Origin: Neelides folsomi
Lineage: Eukaryota; Arthropoda; Collembola; Neelipleona; Neelidae
Assembly (NCBI GenBank): GCA_034687125.1
Contig: JAQGBZ010000006.1
Coordinates: forward strand, 62,001 to 126,000
Length of the DNA: 64,000 nucleotides
Direction: 5' to 3'
How positions within the stretch are numbered: the stretch's first letter is position 1; each line of letters begins with the position of its first letter. The notes under the pieces are model-generated. The model ran no database searches. It was not told where the DNA came from and saw only the letters and a list, made by a program, of their open reading frames with translations. This document shows, piece after piece, positions 1 through 17,502 of this stretch. Made by a program: the position numbers and the translations under genes.

Positions 1-2827
1 ATTATGTTATGTAATAAGTATTAGTTTTTAGTAGTTTAGCAGAAGATGAGTTTAAAATACGATTCAAAATATCTTATTTGCAAAATCCCTCATGAAAATT
101 TTGCGGGCAGTGTCTTTCGCAAGTGTCTACGCTTATTGTTAAAATATGCATAACAAATATAGAAATATCACTAAAAAATTAACAAAGTTCTTATTTAAAG
201 ACATCTCTTTAATTCACAATTCAATTCCTCTCTGCTTGTTAACGTTTAGAGTTTTGGTAAATATCTTACAGTTTCTATTATAATTAAAGACCTTTTTTAA
301 TCGTTATCTTAAACTTATAAAGTTAGAAATGAATTTGTCTAAAATACAATTCTCTACTTTTTTATTCAGCTTGTAAGTGTTGTGATATGTATCATTAAAT
401 ACCAAATATTTATCTATACATTTTTTGAGATTTTGTTAAACATCTACGTCCCTATTTCCTTTCAACCTTTAGCCCTATTTGTTATATTATTTATTTTAAG
501 TATGTAGTTAGATAGGTGAAAGTAAGTTTATTTTAGTTATTGAGTTGAAACTCTCCGACCTTCTCTAAACACTTTTCTCAAATCATTCTTTATTCAAATT
601 GTGGGTTTAGTGAATTTAATAATAATAATACATATTTGCCAGATTTGTCATATTTTGATGTCATCTTGACAAGTTGTTGTAAATAAACCATATATTAAAT
701 AAGGAGAAATATCTGTATGTATACAGATAATACATACGAGATATTTAAGAGAGATATTCTCTATATATGTTCAAAGAATTCCTAATGATAGAAAGTGGAA
801 GTACGTCGAATGTAAGTAAAGAGTTAAAAAGTAGCACATAAAAAGGACCCACTGTGAGATTTTAGTCGAAGCAGAAGAAGTGTCAAACGGAGAAGACACA
901 CAAAGACAACAACACAAAGGAAGTGAGGATTTTGTGTTTGTTGAGTGGCGGGTGTTGTCGGAGGTGGCTTGTGCAGGTGCACATTATTTATTATCTATCG
1001 GAGTCATCCTTCCAAATCTTTCCGATCTCTACCATTCTAAAAGAACTCTGGTTAACAACTCCTTTCTAGTAAACTCACAATTGTCAGTTTTTTTAATCTC
1101 CGTCTACGTACGCGTCAGTGTGAGGCTCCTTCTTCTGAATGTTGACGTAATGTGGTATTTAATTTAAATATTATTTTAATTATTTTATTTGGGTATGTAC
1201 ATTATTCCTCTCGCTCTTCCACTCATCTAATTATTATTCCTCATCTTAATTCCCTATTGATATACGCAGAGTGACGAAAATACTAAGTTTATCAACATTG
1301 TTACAAGAGTAGGTATATTATGTATTATTTACGAGTATAAGTTTATGTTTTTTACGACACTTTCTATTTCTCTATTTGTACAATTAAAGTTATAATATGT
1401 ATTATGTATATTTATTGTTGCTCATATTTATTACACATTCTACACACACGTTGTATAGGTATTTTTATTTAGGTAAATTTTATTAACATACTTCTCTCGC
1501 CCTATCCTTAAATATGTCATAGAGGTATCATAGTACGGATATTTGATATGTATTTAAGTCAATGATCAATCTAATCATATTAGGATAGGATAATGAGTGT
1601 TAGTAAGTACGTTACATAATCATATACATAATTTTGTATATTTATTAATTAGCCCTACTTGTAAATTGATAAATGAATTTATGGAACGAGTTTTTATATT
1701 TCTCAGCGCAAGTATTCAATGACGGCAATGTACGTAGTATTATTATGTAGTTATTGTTGGTATACTGAATATGAATTTGTATTTTAGTAGTTTTTCATAT
1801 GAAAATGTCACATTCTCACATCGTCACGTCGTAACACAAATGTCAGATCGATTTGATCTTAATGTTCATTGACTGCCTCTGATTGAATCGAACAAGGGTT
1901 CGTAGAAATGATTTTAATTAGAAAATCTAATCTCGAGGAAGAGGAAGGAAGATAGAAGTGTTGACATAAATGTTTGAAGGGGATAATTAGAGAAAGTAAT
2001 TGGGAATGAAAGTGAGGCTAGCACGATATGTATCTATCACGTACTTGCGTTTTTTTATTTATTTATTATACGCTATATATCTTAATCTATTTATTTATAT
2101 AAGTTTATTCATCATAGAGTATTATTTAATCTTTTTAGCATCAACTACGGAACTAGTCACCTTGCAGTTTAATAACTTTTAGATATATACAGATTATTCC
2201 AATATAGCCTGTCGAGTATGTTGACATTTTACGTTTCAGTATTCCTCACTCGTGTGAATATTCTCCGTAAGTTTTATACGAGTTCTCGTACTGTAAGTTG
2301 AATAATTAGAAAAGCTATGATGTAAGTATTTATATTTAATTATTATTAGTTGAACGTAGAAAGAAAGGCGATTTGATATGTGACGTAGTTAGTACATAAG
2401 TAGTTCAAGTCCAACTCTGTTTAATATAATAATTTTAGGAAGTCGGGCTAAACTGCTCGAGGCTATTTATGTAGTAATTTTCACAGATTAGTTGATATGT
2501 TGATTTTCGTTTTAGGTAAATCTTTTACGTTGATATGTGTGGTTTAACATCTGGAGTGGTTTTTCCTATAAGTCTATCTTATGATGGAACTCGGGAGTGA
2601 CGGGTGTCTTCGGTGAAGTGCATGGCCGTGGTCGGGACTTGGTTCAGGGTTTGGTCATTTATTGCACTTATAGCGGTGGGTGACCGGACACAGTGGCAGC
2701 GGGGGCAGCTCCGTCACAGAATGTCATGTCATGTCAGTCGGGGATCAGTGCGAGAATAACGCAATTATGATGGCTGAAAGGGAAAGAAGGACTCCTTGAA
2801 ATCCGGGTTTAGCGGGTTAGTCGGTCG
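1..2827. other. AT-rich non-coding flank 3' of ace-1
   Basis: I see no convincing exon here on either strand; the open frames are short and low in complexity. Positions 2570-2827 are richer in GC and probably belong to the 3' untranslated region of the acetylcholinesterase gene, which is read leftwards. A short ATGTC direct repeat lies near 2720-2740. Confidence 0.5.
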
Positions 2828-6178
<3,351 letters not shown>

Positions 6179-9100
6179 GGCTCATCCCTCCTGCATTCAT
6201 ATTTCATTCCGAGACGGGGGAAAATTTGGCAAAGGAAGGCGGCGGATCGTGAAACATTGCAATCGATCAATTTGCTGCCCGGCCAGGAACTTACTACGCT
6301 CCTGCTTTACGCTACCTGTCCGAAACTCTCTCGTGAGCCCCGTGAACCGCAGCTCCTCCGACCCACAATCTCTCGCCTAATTCCGCCGGCTAACGAGATG
6401 AACCCATCCCGCACGCACCCCCTTACCAGCAACAATGGAATCTCTCCCTGGTGCCCTACATCCGCCCTCCCCACACTCCCAGAGAGATAAATGTCATAAT
6501 CGCGGGGCTGCAGAGTGCGTGAAAATCAAAACGGTTTGGAAATCAATAGGGACATTCCTCAGGCCGCACGGGCACAATGCCATAAAACCTCACTTCCTCT
6601 CCAATTTTCATCTACATGAATTCCACCGGCTCTTTCGCTCAAATATTCATCATTCCGAGTGGAACCCGCTCTCTCCCGCCCCGTCCCACCCGCTAGGTCT
6701 ATTAAGTTCCCCAAACTCCAACCAAGACCTTCCCACCTCCATTCCCTCCAACAGGAACAGGGCACGGTGTCGAGAAACAACAAACTCACAGAAGTTGGAT
6801 TAACTTTCATCCGATTCGAACCTGTTCAGAGCCGCCCCTGAAAGCCTCTCACTGTCTTTCCACATGCAATAAGTTCCTTCATGTTACATAATGGAATCTA
6901 TAAATCTCGTCGCTTATAATGATAAACCCGTCCCAACATTCCCTAAACCCTTTCATAATGCAGTAAGACCCGAGTTATCTACAGATTAATTTTTCATTTA
7001 ACACGAAATAAATTCTCGTGACGGAGGGTCCTTTTAATGCCCAGTCCAATTTATACATTTCCCTTTAATTGCTCAACCATGTGAAATTAGCTCTTATGGA
7101 TGGAAATGGTTCCGAAAGTGGAGGTCTGAGAGGGATTTGTTGGGTGAGAGAAGGGAAACTCTTTTATGCTTGTGCAAGAATAATGAGGTGCAAGAGGAGG
7201 AGAAGAATGGTGCACTGAATTCTCTTTTCAAAACCTCCAGCCTTCCACCACTTATTTTGAGAGTAAATAGAGGAGGAGGAAGGCGTGAAACAGGAGGTGG
7301 AATATATTAAAGAAAAGGATAATGAGCCTTCATTGCCCTCCAGACCTCACAGAGATACCAACAAATAAATAAGATCTGGAGTGGGAGATAAGCGAGAATC
7401 AGAGAGTCAACAAAAAAGAAAGGTCTCCTCTCTCATAATGATGCGGAAGGGAGAGAGTCGGAGTTTGACCTCTAAAGGTCGCCGGAGCCAGGGTGGAGGA
7501 GCGGAGGGAATTAGTTAAATCAATTCCTGAGAGCCCTCGACTCCGGGAGAAGAAAAGGCGGGGGACTAATGAGGGCCTCAAATGAGGACCTGTCTCATTA
7601 CGGCACCTTCCTCCTAATGAGCCTCCCTCCGCCCTTCAATTATATTTCCCAGGGCAAGGCTAATTAAGTGGCATTGGCATCCCGCCACGGGCCGGGCCTC
7701 GAGGCCAAAGGGCGGGGCGGCGGGAGTTGGTTGAATATTCCTCGGATTGTTGAAAGGAGTGAAAGTAGTGTTTGGGTGAAAGTAGTGAAAAGGGAAAGAG
7801 TAGCTCAGCGTGGAAAGTGAAAATCGATATTTGAGGAGGAACCGAAAACCAAGGGGCCAAAATAACGAGCAGACCTCTCAAACCATGAGAACTTCTCAGG
7901 GTAGAAAAAGAGGAGTGGGGAGATGAGGAAGCCTCTCCTAACCAGCCCTGGTCGCCCTCCTCATTCGAATGTAATTAGGGGATGAGACAACTTACCTTAT
8001 TGCATTCCGGGCCACACGGGTTCGGCATACGCGGGGTCACTCAGGATCGATGTGTGATTGTGTGTGTGGAATCTCGGGCAGTATTGTGGTAGGAACTTTG
8101 GAAGCAGCAGATACCCTGTTCAGCTTCCAACTGTCACCTCGCCTCTCCGCTCATCTCCTGGAACCCACACTCACTCAAGACTGCCTACCTACGAACTGGT
8201 CATTAGTAGGGAAGGAGTCCGGGAATTACCGGTTAAGAGAGTTCGTGGTTGGTGGACATGTCGGAGGAGCGAGAGGGACTCGTTCCGCGAGCGCCTGTTC
8301 GACTGCCAAGAGAGCGGCAGAGACCTACGAGGGAGTGAGCCGAGGAAAATCCGCAGTGCAGACCGGAGCCTTGAGCAACCACGACTCCGGCCGGGACTCG
8401 AGTGGCCACCACGGGTCCTGCCACTCCCCGCCTGCGCTCACAAACACCTTCCTTAACGTCTTTTCCAATATTTCCCAAGACGGGGGGCACCCAATTAAGC
8501 CCCCGCCCGCCACGGCCGCCGCCGGAGAAACGACACTAATTACGACCACACATCATTTACCCTCTCATCTTCATTACCCTTATTAGCCCGCTGCGAAAGG
8601 AATCGTAATAAGGACGGCCCTCGACCTTCGCTCCAATTGAACTACACAATTAACGACCAATTGAGACTCGTTGACGCTGTACTACACACACAGACCCTAC
8701 TATCAGTCCCAAATGAGTTGGCTATGCAAATAAATCCATCGCTGCGGATCCTCCCAGAGATCCTCATGCTAGAGATGAAACAAAAATTCGTATTTGCACG
8801 TGTGGAGGGAAAATAAGATACGAGAACATCATACAAATATATTAAATAGAAGGGTAAGTTTTGAAAAGGGCTGACTAGACTTTTCAACTCATGCACTACT
8901 AAATCCATATAGGGAAATGTACACAAGATAAATAGGGAAGATATTAAATAAGGAAATGATAATTGTGTAATGAAATATAACGCCCTGTGATTATTAAAAT
9001 ATTATATAAATGAAAGGTTTAATTCAGCTCTCAGAGAGTTTAATCAAAGTAGATTTAAATAATTAAAGAAATTGATATTGCTGGTTTGATGAGAGCAGTT

Positions 9101-9991
9101 AAACCAGTTGTGCATTCCCCATCCATGCGACATAGCCACACCAGTTTGACTCAATTTGCTCTCCTACACAAGTTCCAATATTATTTCTCACACGTAACCC
9201 AACGTTAGTTTTTCCTCCAGGACCATATGAGCACAATTAATTAACTCAATACACCCTTCCAAAGTATAATGTTTAATTAATACCACACAAGCTCATAACC
9301 ATCTGATTTCCATACATATCAAGGCGTATAATATATTTCATCGACGGAATGATACAATTTACAAGATGGAGCAGCAGAGGGAAAATGACATTTGGAATAT
9401 TAAAGTGAATAAGTAAGTATGTAATACGGTGGAAATAGTAATGGGGAAAGGAAGTTGAAGAAATGAGAAACTTGGAGAGTTCGTGCAAAGGAAAACGTGA
9501 GACGGAGGAAACGGAACTTTTCATTCATACTAATTAGATGAAAAAAATAAAGTTTCTCCTCGCACAGACATTCCCGAGAAAGGCACACCTTGTTTTATTG
9601 AACTTGACTCTGCGAGGAGGATAAAAGGAGTAATGAAGCCACTATATTAGTTTTCTCACAAAAAAACTCCGAAAAACTCATGGACCTATTGTAATATCAG
9701 GCTGATGAGAGTAACACGACCCCGACCGGAATGAGAACAATGAATTTATGCCTATGTGTAATTTTACAATATTGGAATCAATGATATACAGGAGTTGTAT
9801 ATATGTTAAACAGAAGTTGCATGTATGGTATACAGAGGAGGAGTTGTTATGTATTTTCATATCTTTTGGATGTGTTGGATGATTTCAAGGCTCAAGATGA
9901 GCGTGAGAGTGGAAAAATGATGGGATGCATTACGTTGAAACAATTGGATCAAAATTTATTGAGAATAAGTAGAAATAAATAATTAATCAGC
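6179..9991. other. GC-richer upstream flank of ace-1, no gene seen
   Basis: The stretch holds many overlapping open frames on both strands at 6179-6840, 7400-7900 and 8050-8590. They are open because the DNA is GC-rich and stop-poor, and none resembles a protein I know. It probably holds the promoter and untranslated first exons of ace-1. From about 8600 to 9991 it is plain AT-rich sequence with nothing recognisable. Confidence 0.45.
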
Positions 9992-11102
9992 CTAGTTTTT
10001 ATGTATTGATGCATAGGAAGGAAATGTTTGTGATGCAGTAGAAGACGCCAACTTCTGCCTCAAGTTGAACAATTTCTTAATCCAATTCGCCTCTCTTTCT
10101 CTTTGATTAAGAATGAGCTGCGGAATAGAAAATAACTTCAGGTTTCCATTTCCATTTGGAAGAGAATGGAGAAGGTGAAGATAAGAACTTACGCTAGGAT
10201 GGCATAAAATTTCCTTATCAAGGCTCGGGAGATTGATTGGCTTGAGTTCGAGTGGCAATGGGATTTCTTCAGGCTTCGCGTTTGCAGTCTGGAAAGTCCG
10301 CTGTGTGAAACCTTCCGCTTCTATTTCCTCAATGGCATTGGCTCTGTTCATTTGATATGAAATGTCCAATTTCTCTGCATTATAAGATAACAAATATTAG
10401 TCTGCATAATGACTTTAATAACTAATTAGGAATGAGCAATTAAAGTCAATTGAAAATTTAAATTGTTAATGGGACTGGCATGGGGCCATTAACTAGGTTT
10501 GAATGAATTATTATAAATAAAAAATACCTTCGATTTTCAATTGAAGCTGTGCAGAGGAAATTGACGGGTTATTTAGCATTTTCTCCCTCTCTGCTCTTAT
10601 CGAATTCCGTGAGTCGGAGGACGAGGATTTTCCCTTTGAACCAGATGTTGAACTACTTGAGGAAGAAGTTGATGATGAAGATCTTGAACGTTGTTTATCG
10701 CCCCCTCGCCTTTCTCGCGATCTCTTGTGGGAATCATCCCTGTTTGATCTATGCCTATCTCGGTCACGTTCCCTATCTCGACTTTTATACTTATCGTAAT
10801 AGCTCTTACTCTTTGAATATTTCGACGATGAGGATCTAAAAGATAAAAAAGGAATTTTAAAAAGAATTCGTCTTATTTTACAATTTATACAATATATTTA
10901 AGTTATATTATAATTTATGAAATGACCATTACTAAAAGTTCATTAATATTAATAATTACGGTTTTTTTGATCGAGAATGCGAGCCATCGGATGAAGACGA
11001 ACTACTTCTTCTTCGTCTACGTTTAGAATCTCTTCCCTTGCTCCTTGATCCAAGTCTTCTATACTCCGAATCGGACGAAGAAGATCTTGAATGTCTTCCC
11101 AT
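9992..11102 (-). CDS. RSRC1: RSRC1-like serine/arginine-rich coiled-coil protein
   Basis: Likely nuclear splicing-associated protein. Four exons: 11102-10960, 10835-10528, 10374-10193, 10117-9992; 252 residues, phases close. It starts MGRHSRSSSSDSEYRR, close to the vertebrate RSRC1 N-terminus, followed by a long Arg/Ser-rich, charged region. The C-terminal third carries the family signature: a segment with AIEEIEAEGFTQRTF (human: EIEAIESDSFVQQTF) and an end with HPSLILNQREREANWIKKL, matching human HPNLFIEKADAEEKWFKRL. Human RSRC1 is longer (about 334 residues), so the RS and helical middle is shortened here. It faces the ITM2 gene head to head across 684 bp. Confidence 0.85.
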
Positions 11103-11786
11103 TATATCTAAAATTATTTTAAAATATACTTTATTAAAATCATTTAAAATTCATACAATTATTCGTATATAGGCTTATTATTTATTATTATTAATCAATA
11201 ATTAATTCCAAATTTATTTGTCTTATTCACTAATTACCGGTTTAAATTAAAAGTTTAAGGCGATTTTTATTGTCGTCATAAATTAAAATAGACACGGAAA
11301 ACGAGACAACTATCCTTTCCCAATTGGTGTATTCATCTATTTAAAATTAATTTAAAAATTAAATTGGATTTCAACACAAAATATTTATAATCAAATGAAA
11401 AATAAAGTTTATTTAGGAAATGAAATAGGTATTGAATATTCGCAACTTTTGAATTATGGAGGAAAAACCAATAACCAAAACATGTCTGTGTTTTGAACGA
11501 AGAGTTAATGGAGAGTGAACGTAGTTAAAGAAGTAATCACTTTTTGAACAACCAACTTGTCATCAATTTTCAAATTGTGTTTAATGGGAGATGAGGTCTT
11601 GTGTTTTTTGTCAGGTGTTAAGAGCCACTCCTTCGTCCTTTGGGGTCGGGAGCTTGGAGTGTGCGTGTTGAATCGTCCTTTAGAGAACTCTTCTCCGTCT
11701 CTCATTCTTTCACAACTCCCGTTTATTTACCATTATTTAACTACGATCCCGAGTCAATTTATCTTCCTCATTGATCTGTGCGGAAG
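11103..11786. other. intergenic gap between divergent RSRC1 and ITM2 genes
   Basis: This stretch separates two start codons that point away from each other, so it must contain both promoters. An open frame on each strand at 11505-11790 shows no family resemblance. I see no clear TATA box or repeat. Confidence 0.4.
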
Positions 11787-13999
11787 ATGACGGTCATTAC
11801 GAAGCCGTTGACAGGGGAGAAGAAACCTGCAGCCGACCAATGTGGCGATCCTCTCGTCGATGCCAAGGTTCTTCGACCTCCATTCTTTACATTACTTTAC
11901 TCACTATTTGCTTAAACCATTTACCATATTTATTTAGTATCTTTTAATCCTAAATTTAGAGAAAATCTTTACATTTCTTTTATTGTGATTTAATTTAGAC
12001 ATTCGGTAAATATTGTTGTCTCACTTGTCTCATTTATGTGTGGTCAGTATTTTGGATTTTTATAACCTTCAACATTCTTCACGTTGACATTGTTTGTCAT
12101 TGTCAATATATCGATAATGGAATATGACTTCAGTGTTTTAACTGCGTATTAATAGTTTATTAGTTAGCACATTCATGGGCTTATTTTTAGAGCTCCGATG
12201 TGGTCAATTTTATATTTCACAAATATTCAAGACTTTCGATATGATATCATCACATTTACATTTTTACACGTCATAAACTTTCCAACCACATTTCTTTTAA
12301 TGCGGTTTTAATTACAATATGTTCAGTCTGTGTAACTTCCTATTTAACTGTTTGTTAAACAAAACACGTGAAGGTTGTTTATTCAAACATATCAAGTTAT
12401 AGTCATAATAATCAACAGCGAATGTAAAATACTACACATAGCATGGGAATTTAATAGCAGAGAGTTAAATACACTTAATGTTAGAAGAGAGTTTAATCTC
12501 TATTGTGAATCTCGTTCGTTGTGGTGGTGTGATTTCCGCGTATTTAACCTGGGTTAACTTACAGGCTGCTGATGTGGAGAATGGGAAAGGGGTTGAGGGA
12601 GATGGGAATCTGAATGAGCGGTATCATTACATCCTTCGTCAGCGAGCCGCAAGAGTCTCATCAGCCACGACTCTTTGCCTTCTCATTACCGCTCTATTGG
12701 TCATGACGGTCGGCCTCTTTGGAGGACTTTACATTTACAAGCAAATGTCATATCGGGTATTTATGAAACAATATTTCCCAATTTATGAATCATGTCAACT
12801 AACTCAATTAGCTTATTACTTTCACATGATGGAATGATGAATGTAAAGAATGTGCATGGTGCATTGAACATGATGAATGGACCAGTAAATTAATGACCTT
12901 AAATGTAATTTAATCCTTTATGATTTCTTTGCAGAGTCATAGCAGATTCCGTGGATTGTGCAAAATTCCGTATGATGATGGAACGGATAATGATAGGGAG
13001 CCAATTCTAAGCATCCCACTTACTGGACATAGAAAGGTTTAATGAATATAATAATTTCAGATTTGCGTCATATTTCCGAATCTTTTTAATAAGAATTATT
13101 CTTATCAAATTGGAATTTAACATTGATTGTGTTTAGATTGATAATGATGGCCTCTCGTACCCCTTCGGAGAAATTGGAGATGACACAGACATGATGGCGG
13201 CTGGCCATGCCTTTTTCCGAGAAGAGGTGGAACTTGATCTCGATGAAGAAAAATATGCAAAGATAGAAGTTCCTGAATTCAAAAATGGGCGCATGGGACG
13301 ATTCATCCACGAATTTGATTCTGTAATAGTTTAATTTCAATTTCATTCGAAATTCGAAAGTCAATAAATCAATAATGCTTTTTGAATAATTTAACTAAAT
13401 ATTTTTATATATTGTAGAACATGACGGCTATTGTGGATCAAAGTGCAATGCGTTGTTTCATCATGCCTTTGGACCGTGAGAGGATTCTTCCACCAAAGTC
13501 CATGTTTGATATGATGCGCAAGATGTACCAGGGTAAAACAAATTATAAATAAAACAGCATTACAAATAATTACCCAACCAAGGTTTATTTGAGGAGAAAA
13601 GGAAAAGGTCGAATATTTGAATAAAATGATTATTTTAGGATACTATTCCGTGAATACCGTTCGGGTTCGCGAGACCATGCGAATCATTGAGCCGCCTCTT
13701 GAGTCACTCGATGAAGTTGGGGCCTATATTCAAAAGGAGTGTGAGGACAAAACTACTTATCGTCTTGAGAAGTCTACAGACAGAAGTAAGTGTTGTTATA
13801 CTTATTATCTTTGTATATAAAAAAGTATAAATAACATTGTGACAATTTAATGCCAATTGAAAAATGATTAATTGATTAATTTTGTCAATTAGTTGTCAAA
13901 AGAAGCGCAGACCCATTGCCATTGGTCGAGTTTGCTGGAAGCGGAACCATCGAGTACTACTTTACTAATCTTCATGAACTCGATGGAGTCGGAGCGTGA
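11787..13999 (+). CDS. ITM2: ITM2/BRI integral membrane protein with BRICHOS domain
   Basis: Type II membrane protein of the ITM2 (BRI) family, processed by furin-like proteases. Seven exons: 11787-11867, 12565-12756, 12935-13036, 13137-13322, 13418-13532, 13639-13785, 13893-13999; 309 residues, phases close. A short cytoplasmic N-terminus precedes a transmembrane helix at about 61-85. The BRICHOS region (about 185-272) holds the paired cysteines in RCFIMPL and KECEDKTTY. A dibasic cleavage site, VKRSAD (276-281), would release a 31-residue C-terminal peptide. Unlike vertebrate ITM2 peptides, this tail has no cysteine pair. NMT is a possible glycosylation site. AATAAA at 14261 could be the poly(A) signal. 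The first donor (AAG|GTTCTT) is weak. Confidence 0.92.
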
Positions 14000-15074
14000 T
14001 GTGTTGAATCATTTCGAATTCCATTTCTCTAGAATTAAACATTCAATTTCCTACTTTAGACAATTCCAAATATTAGTTCTAGTGATATATAATGTACACA
14101 TGATACCATGTAATGTTTAAGGCTCTTCATTCTTCAACCCCTGTATTCGTAGTGGAAACTATTTTATGTGCATCCTCAACAATGACAATTTAAAACCCAA
14201 ACTTTTGCATTGAGGTGTAAACGGTTCATCTCATTTATTCACTATAAAACACCATTAAATAATAAAACTTAAAAATACAATGAATAAGAACCATCTTTAT
14301 CTTTTTGTAAAATAAACAAATTTTGAAGTGTATAAATACATTCGTGCGTTAAAGATAATTTTAAACTTGTTTTCCACTTCTTTATAAACCTTTGTTATGA
14401 ATTTTTAACTTATTTGATATTATTCCTTCGTGTTAATGAAAATGTATATTATTTAATTAATGATTCATATGTAAAATATGCGTTAACTTTAATAGGATAA
14501 TTGGTTCTTGTTCATAGTCATAAGCTCAAACTACTTAACTTAAGATTAATGAGCAATTTTGGAGGATAAATTATGCTTTTTTCTACTAGGAATCCTTTAT
14601 ACTTTCCTTATTTCTATTTCAAAGACATTTTTACCTTATTCCCATTTAGAGACTTTCCTTATTGTGTAGGTTTGAACAAAGTGATTTGATGTAACGTTGC
14701 ATTTCTATTTACGATTTCGTAAATTAAAAAAGTATTATTCAATTGTTTACTTACCCATAATTTAACTGTTAATAGGATTTAGGTTGCCGATTTTTAAATG
14801 AATTGAACAATCTGGTAATGAACAATGTGAGTTTTGTTATGTAATCAATTTCGTTATTAGTCTATCTATTACAATTGTCTACGTATGATGATCGCTGTAA
14901 ATTTGAGTTCGAGAAATAAAATTCAATGCTTTCTCGCGAATACTTTAATTTTTTATATCAACAATAACATTTTTACAAATATGGTCATGCTTTTACATAG
15001 AAGTATAAAAACAGTAAAAAAATATAAATATAGTAAATTCACTTTGAAGACATTAATACTTTACAATTTTGTAT
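14000..15074. other. AT-rich gap between convergent genes
   Basis: The stretch contains the 3' untranslated region of ITM2, including AATAAA at 14261, and the 3' flank of WRAP73. No coding exon or repeat was recognised. Confidence 0.45.
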
Positions 15075-16978
15075 TCATAATTGGTTAAAATTTTCAAATG
15101 ATCCAATGACAAATTCATCTTTACCACTGACAATAATATTCTTATTTACATTCCACATCAAATTCTTATAAGACGAGAATTTATGATCATCTATGTCACT
15201 AGACATGGAAATGATGAAGCAGTCCTTTGTAGTGCACATGTAAAGATTTTGATTTCCGGTGAAAATGGCTAATGTGGTACTTAATGTACACCATTCAAAG
15301 CCTGTTAAGGAAAATTTTAAATCTCAAATTAATAATTGAAAAAATTTAAATACTAGCAAAAGGCATAAATAACGCTGTATTATAATTACATTTAATCGAA
15401 TCCTTTTGAATAATTAGAGAGTGGAGACCCAATTCTTCCATACTCCAAATCCACAAAAGCCTGAATAAATTATAAAAATACTCAATTAAAATGTAAAACG
15501 AAAGAATTTTAATGTCCATTGTATATTATATGGTAAAAGTTTAACCTGGGATTTAATGATGAATTGGCTGCAAGAAATTTTCCATCATAAGAAAACTTGA
15601 TTTGACATTTGATCATTTGATTATCCGATTCTTGTTCTCGATTGATAATGTCAAGTGGAACAGATTTGGATAATATATCTTTGAAAAATCGTTATATTAG
15701 ACACATTCCAAATATGAATTCAATTGAAAATGAATAATTTTTGTGTTTTGTTCACATTTGCTCTTTCCAATATCAATTTCTTTAGTCAATTCGACAAAAA
15801 TTTTGCATTTGTCATAATATATCGGCAATGAATTTTCCAGATTTTCTTCAAGAAGAGTTCCATAAGATTCACAGTTTAATAGAGAAAGCTATAAATCCAC
15901 AAATTAATGTAATTACAATAATTGTAATTACATATGTAATAACAACAAATAGGTAAAAGTGTGAATTGAAGTTAATTTTAATAAGTTTAAATAAAAGATA
16001 TACTTTGTTCTTGTAATTGACAAATGCCATTATATCTGATAAGGGTGAGAATTTAATGGATTGGATTCCAACGGACAAGCCATCAGGACAAAGATGTTTT
16101 ATTATCTCTCCTTTGGGTGAATAAATCCAAATATTGGAAAATAATTTGGAATCCCAAGTTATTACTTCGGCAGATGAAGGAGCCCATTTAACTCCATCAA
16201 TGTCATTTCCCAAAACTTCAAAACTCTGAAGAAAATTTTAAATTAAAATTAAATTAAAATAAAATTAAAAGTTTGTAATAATAGTACTTTTCTAATTATG
16301 GTAGTTTGTATTTTGTATTTGATAATGTTCATCAATTAATGTTTATAAAACTAACGTTGATAGTATCCCATGTATTGGTATCAAAAATTGTAAGAATCTT
16401 CTTAAAACTTGTAGTAAATTGTAAAATGGCCATTTTTTCTTCAGTTTGATTAAATGACTTGTAATCTTCAATGGGAATAATATCTCTTATAGATTTAACT
16501 TCCTTCTGAACCAACGACCAAATAGTCATTTGAGTCTAAAAGAAAAACATTGATTTTAAACCGAATAAATTGAATTGAATCCATTGAAAAATATTCAATT
16601 ACAATGTAAATTTACATAATGTGAAGCCGTAGTAAATATTGAGATTGTCGTTGTTCCACACCAACCATGGTCGATAAGTCCAACTCCTTCGATTTCATCT
16701 CCCAAGACAATCCGGCAATTCCATGTGGGTTTGTCAATTGAGAATACCTGGATGAGCCCAATGCAGTCACAAGAACAAAGAATGTATTTCCCATTAAAGG
16801 ACCAATTAATACTGTTAACGTCGTGTAAAACAGAGAATGTCTTTTTGATAAATAAATCATTGTTGACATCTCTTATTAAAAGCTTATTGGAATAACTTTG
16901 AGCTAACAAATTCCCATTGGGAGAAAATGCTATACAGGTAGTTTTAAACGATTCAGAAAATTTGGCTCGAAATTTCAT
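15075..16978 (-). CDS. WRAP73: WRAP73 (WDR8) WD40-repeat protein
   Basis: WD40 protein which, in other eukaryotes, acts at centrosomes/spindle poles in microtubule anchoring. Seven exons: 16978-16616, 16535-16356, 16225-16004, 15888-15756, 15678-15546, 15460-15390, 15301-15075; 442 residues (human 460), phases close. Blade-like repeats run through the protein. Examples that align from memory with human WRAP73 are FKTTCIAFSPNGNLLAQSYS (N-terminus), DIDGVKWAPSSAEVITWDS, and the late RLLWIW and SIKCFEWCTLSTTLAIFTG. The middle loop (exon 4) is shorter and less conserved than in human. The gene is the last host gene before the mariner element. Confidence 0.88.
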
Positions 16979-17222
16979 AATGATTTTTGTACTTTTTGTT
17001 CTGTGTAATAAAAACCTTAAATATTTAGTTAAATAACTTGTTAAATTGTGCTGTTAATGGTTAATGTTAGTAAGAAAATGAAAACATAAACAAACGGATT
17101 ATATTGATCCTTTTGTTTGAAATTGCCTTTCGTTTAGTATTAGGATTTATTGAATAAGCAAAGTCTCATTTTACTTCACTCTCAATGAGAACATCTTTTG
17201 CATACACATTCATTCATAGATA
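16979..17222. other. 5' flank of WRAP73 up to the transposon
   Basis: Short AT-rich stretch holding the presumed WRAP73 promoter. It ends at the TA target dinucleotide (17223-17224) of the mariner element. Nothing else was recognised. Confidence 0.4.
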
Positions 17223-17224
17223 TA

Positions 17225-17475
17225 CAGGTGCCACGCACTCTATAAGTACAAGATTAAAAGTGTTCGTGGTTTCTATAAATATAAAGTTAGCTGGATGAAA
17301 TTTTTACTGGATATTCTTTATACATGGGATTTAAGTCTAAAGTGCCGTGATTCGGAAAATAATTTTATTTAAATCGTTAAACCCACATCTATTTACACAT
17401 TTGCAAATCAAATTGTTCATATAATTGGATAATGGGCCCACAAATTAGCCCAAAAGTTGAATGCATGGTTTTAGG
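17225..17475 (+). repeat. left terminal inverted repeat of the mariner element
   Basis: About 250 bp that pair, with mismatches and one block absent from the other copy, with the reverse complement of 18976-19165. The best-matching stretch is the outermost 105 bp. Confidence 0.85.
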
Positions 17476-17502
17476 TTAGAATAAAGGACACTGGGCCAGA
17501 AA

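Noticed and set aside
8050-8586. 178-codon plus-strand open frame
   Set aside because: Three frames on both strands are open together, composition is low-complexity Ser/Thr/Pro/His, and nothing matches a known protein.
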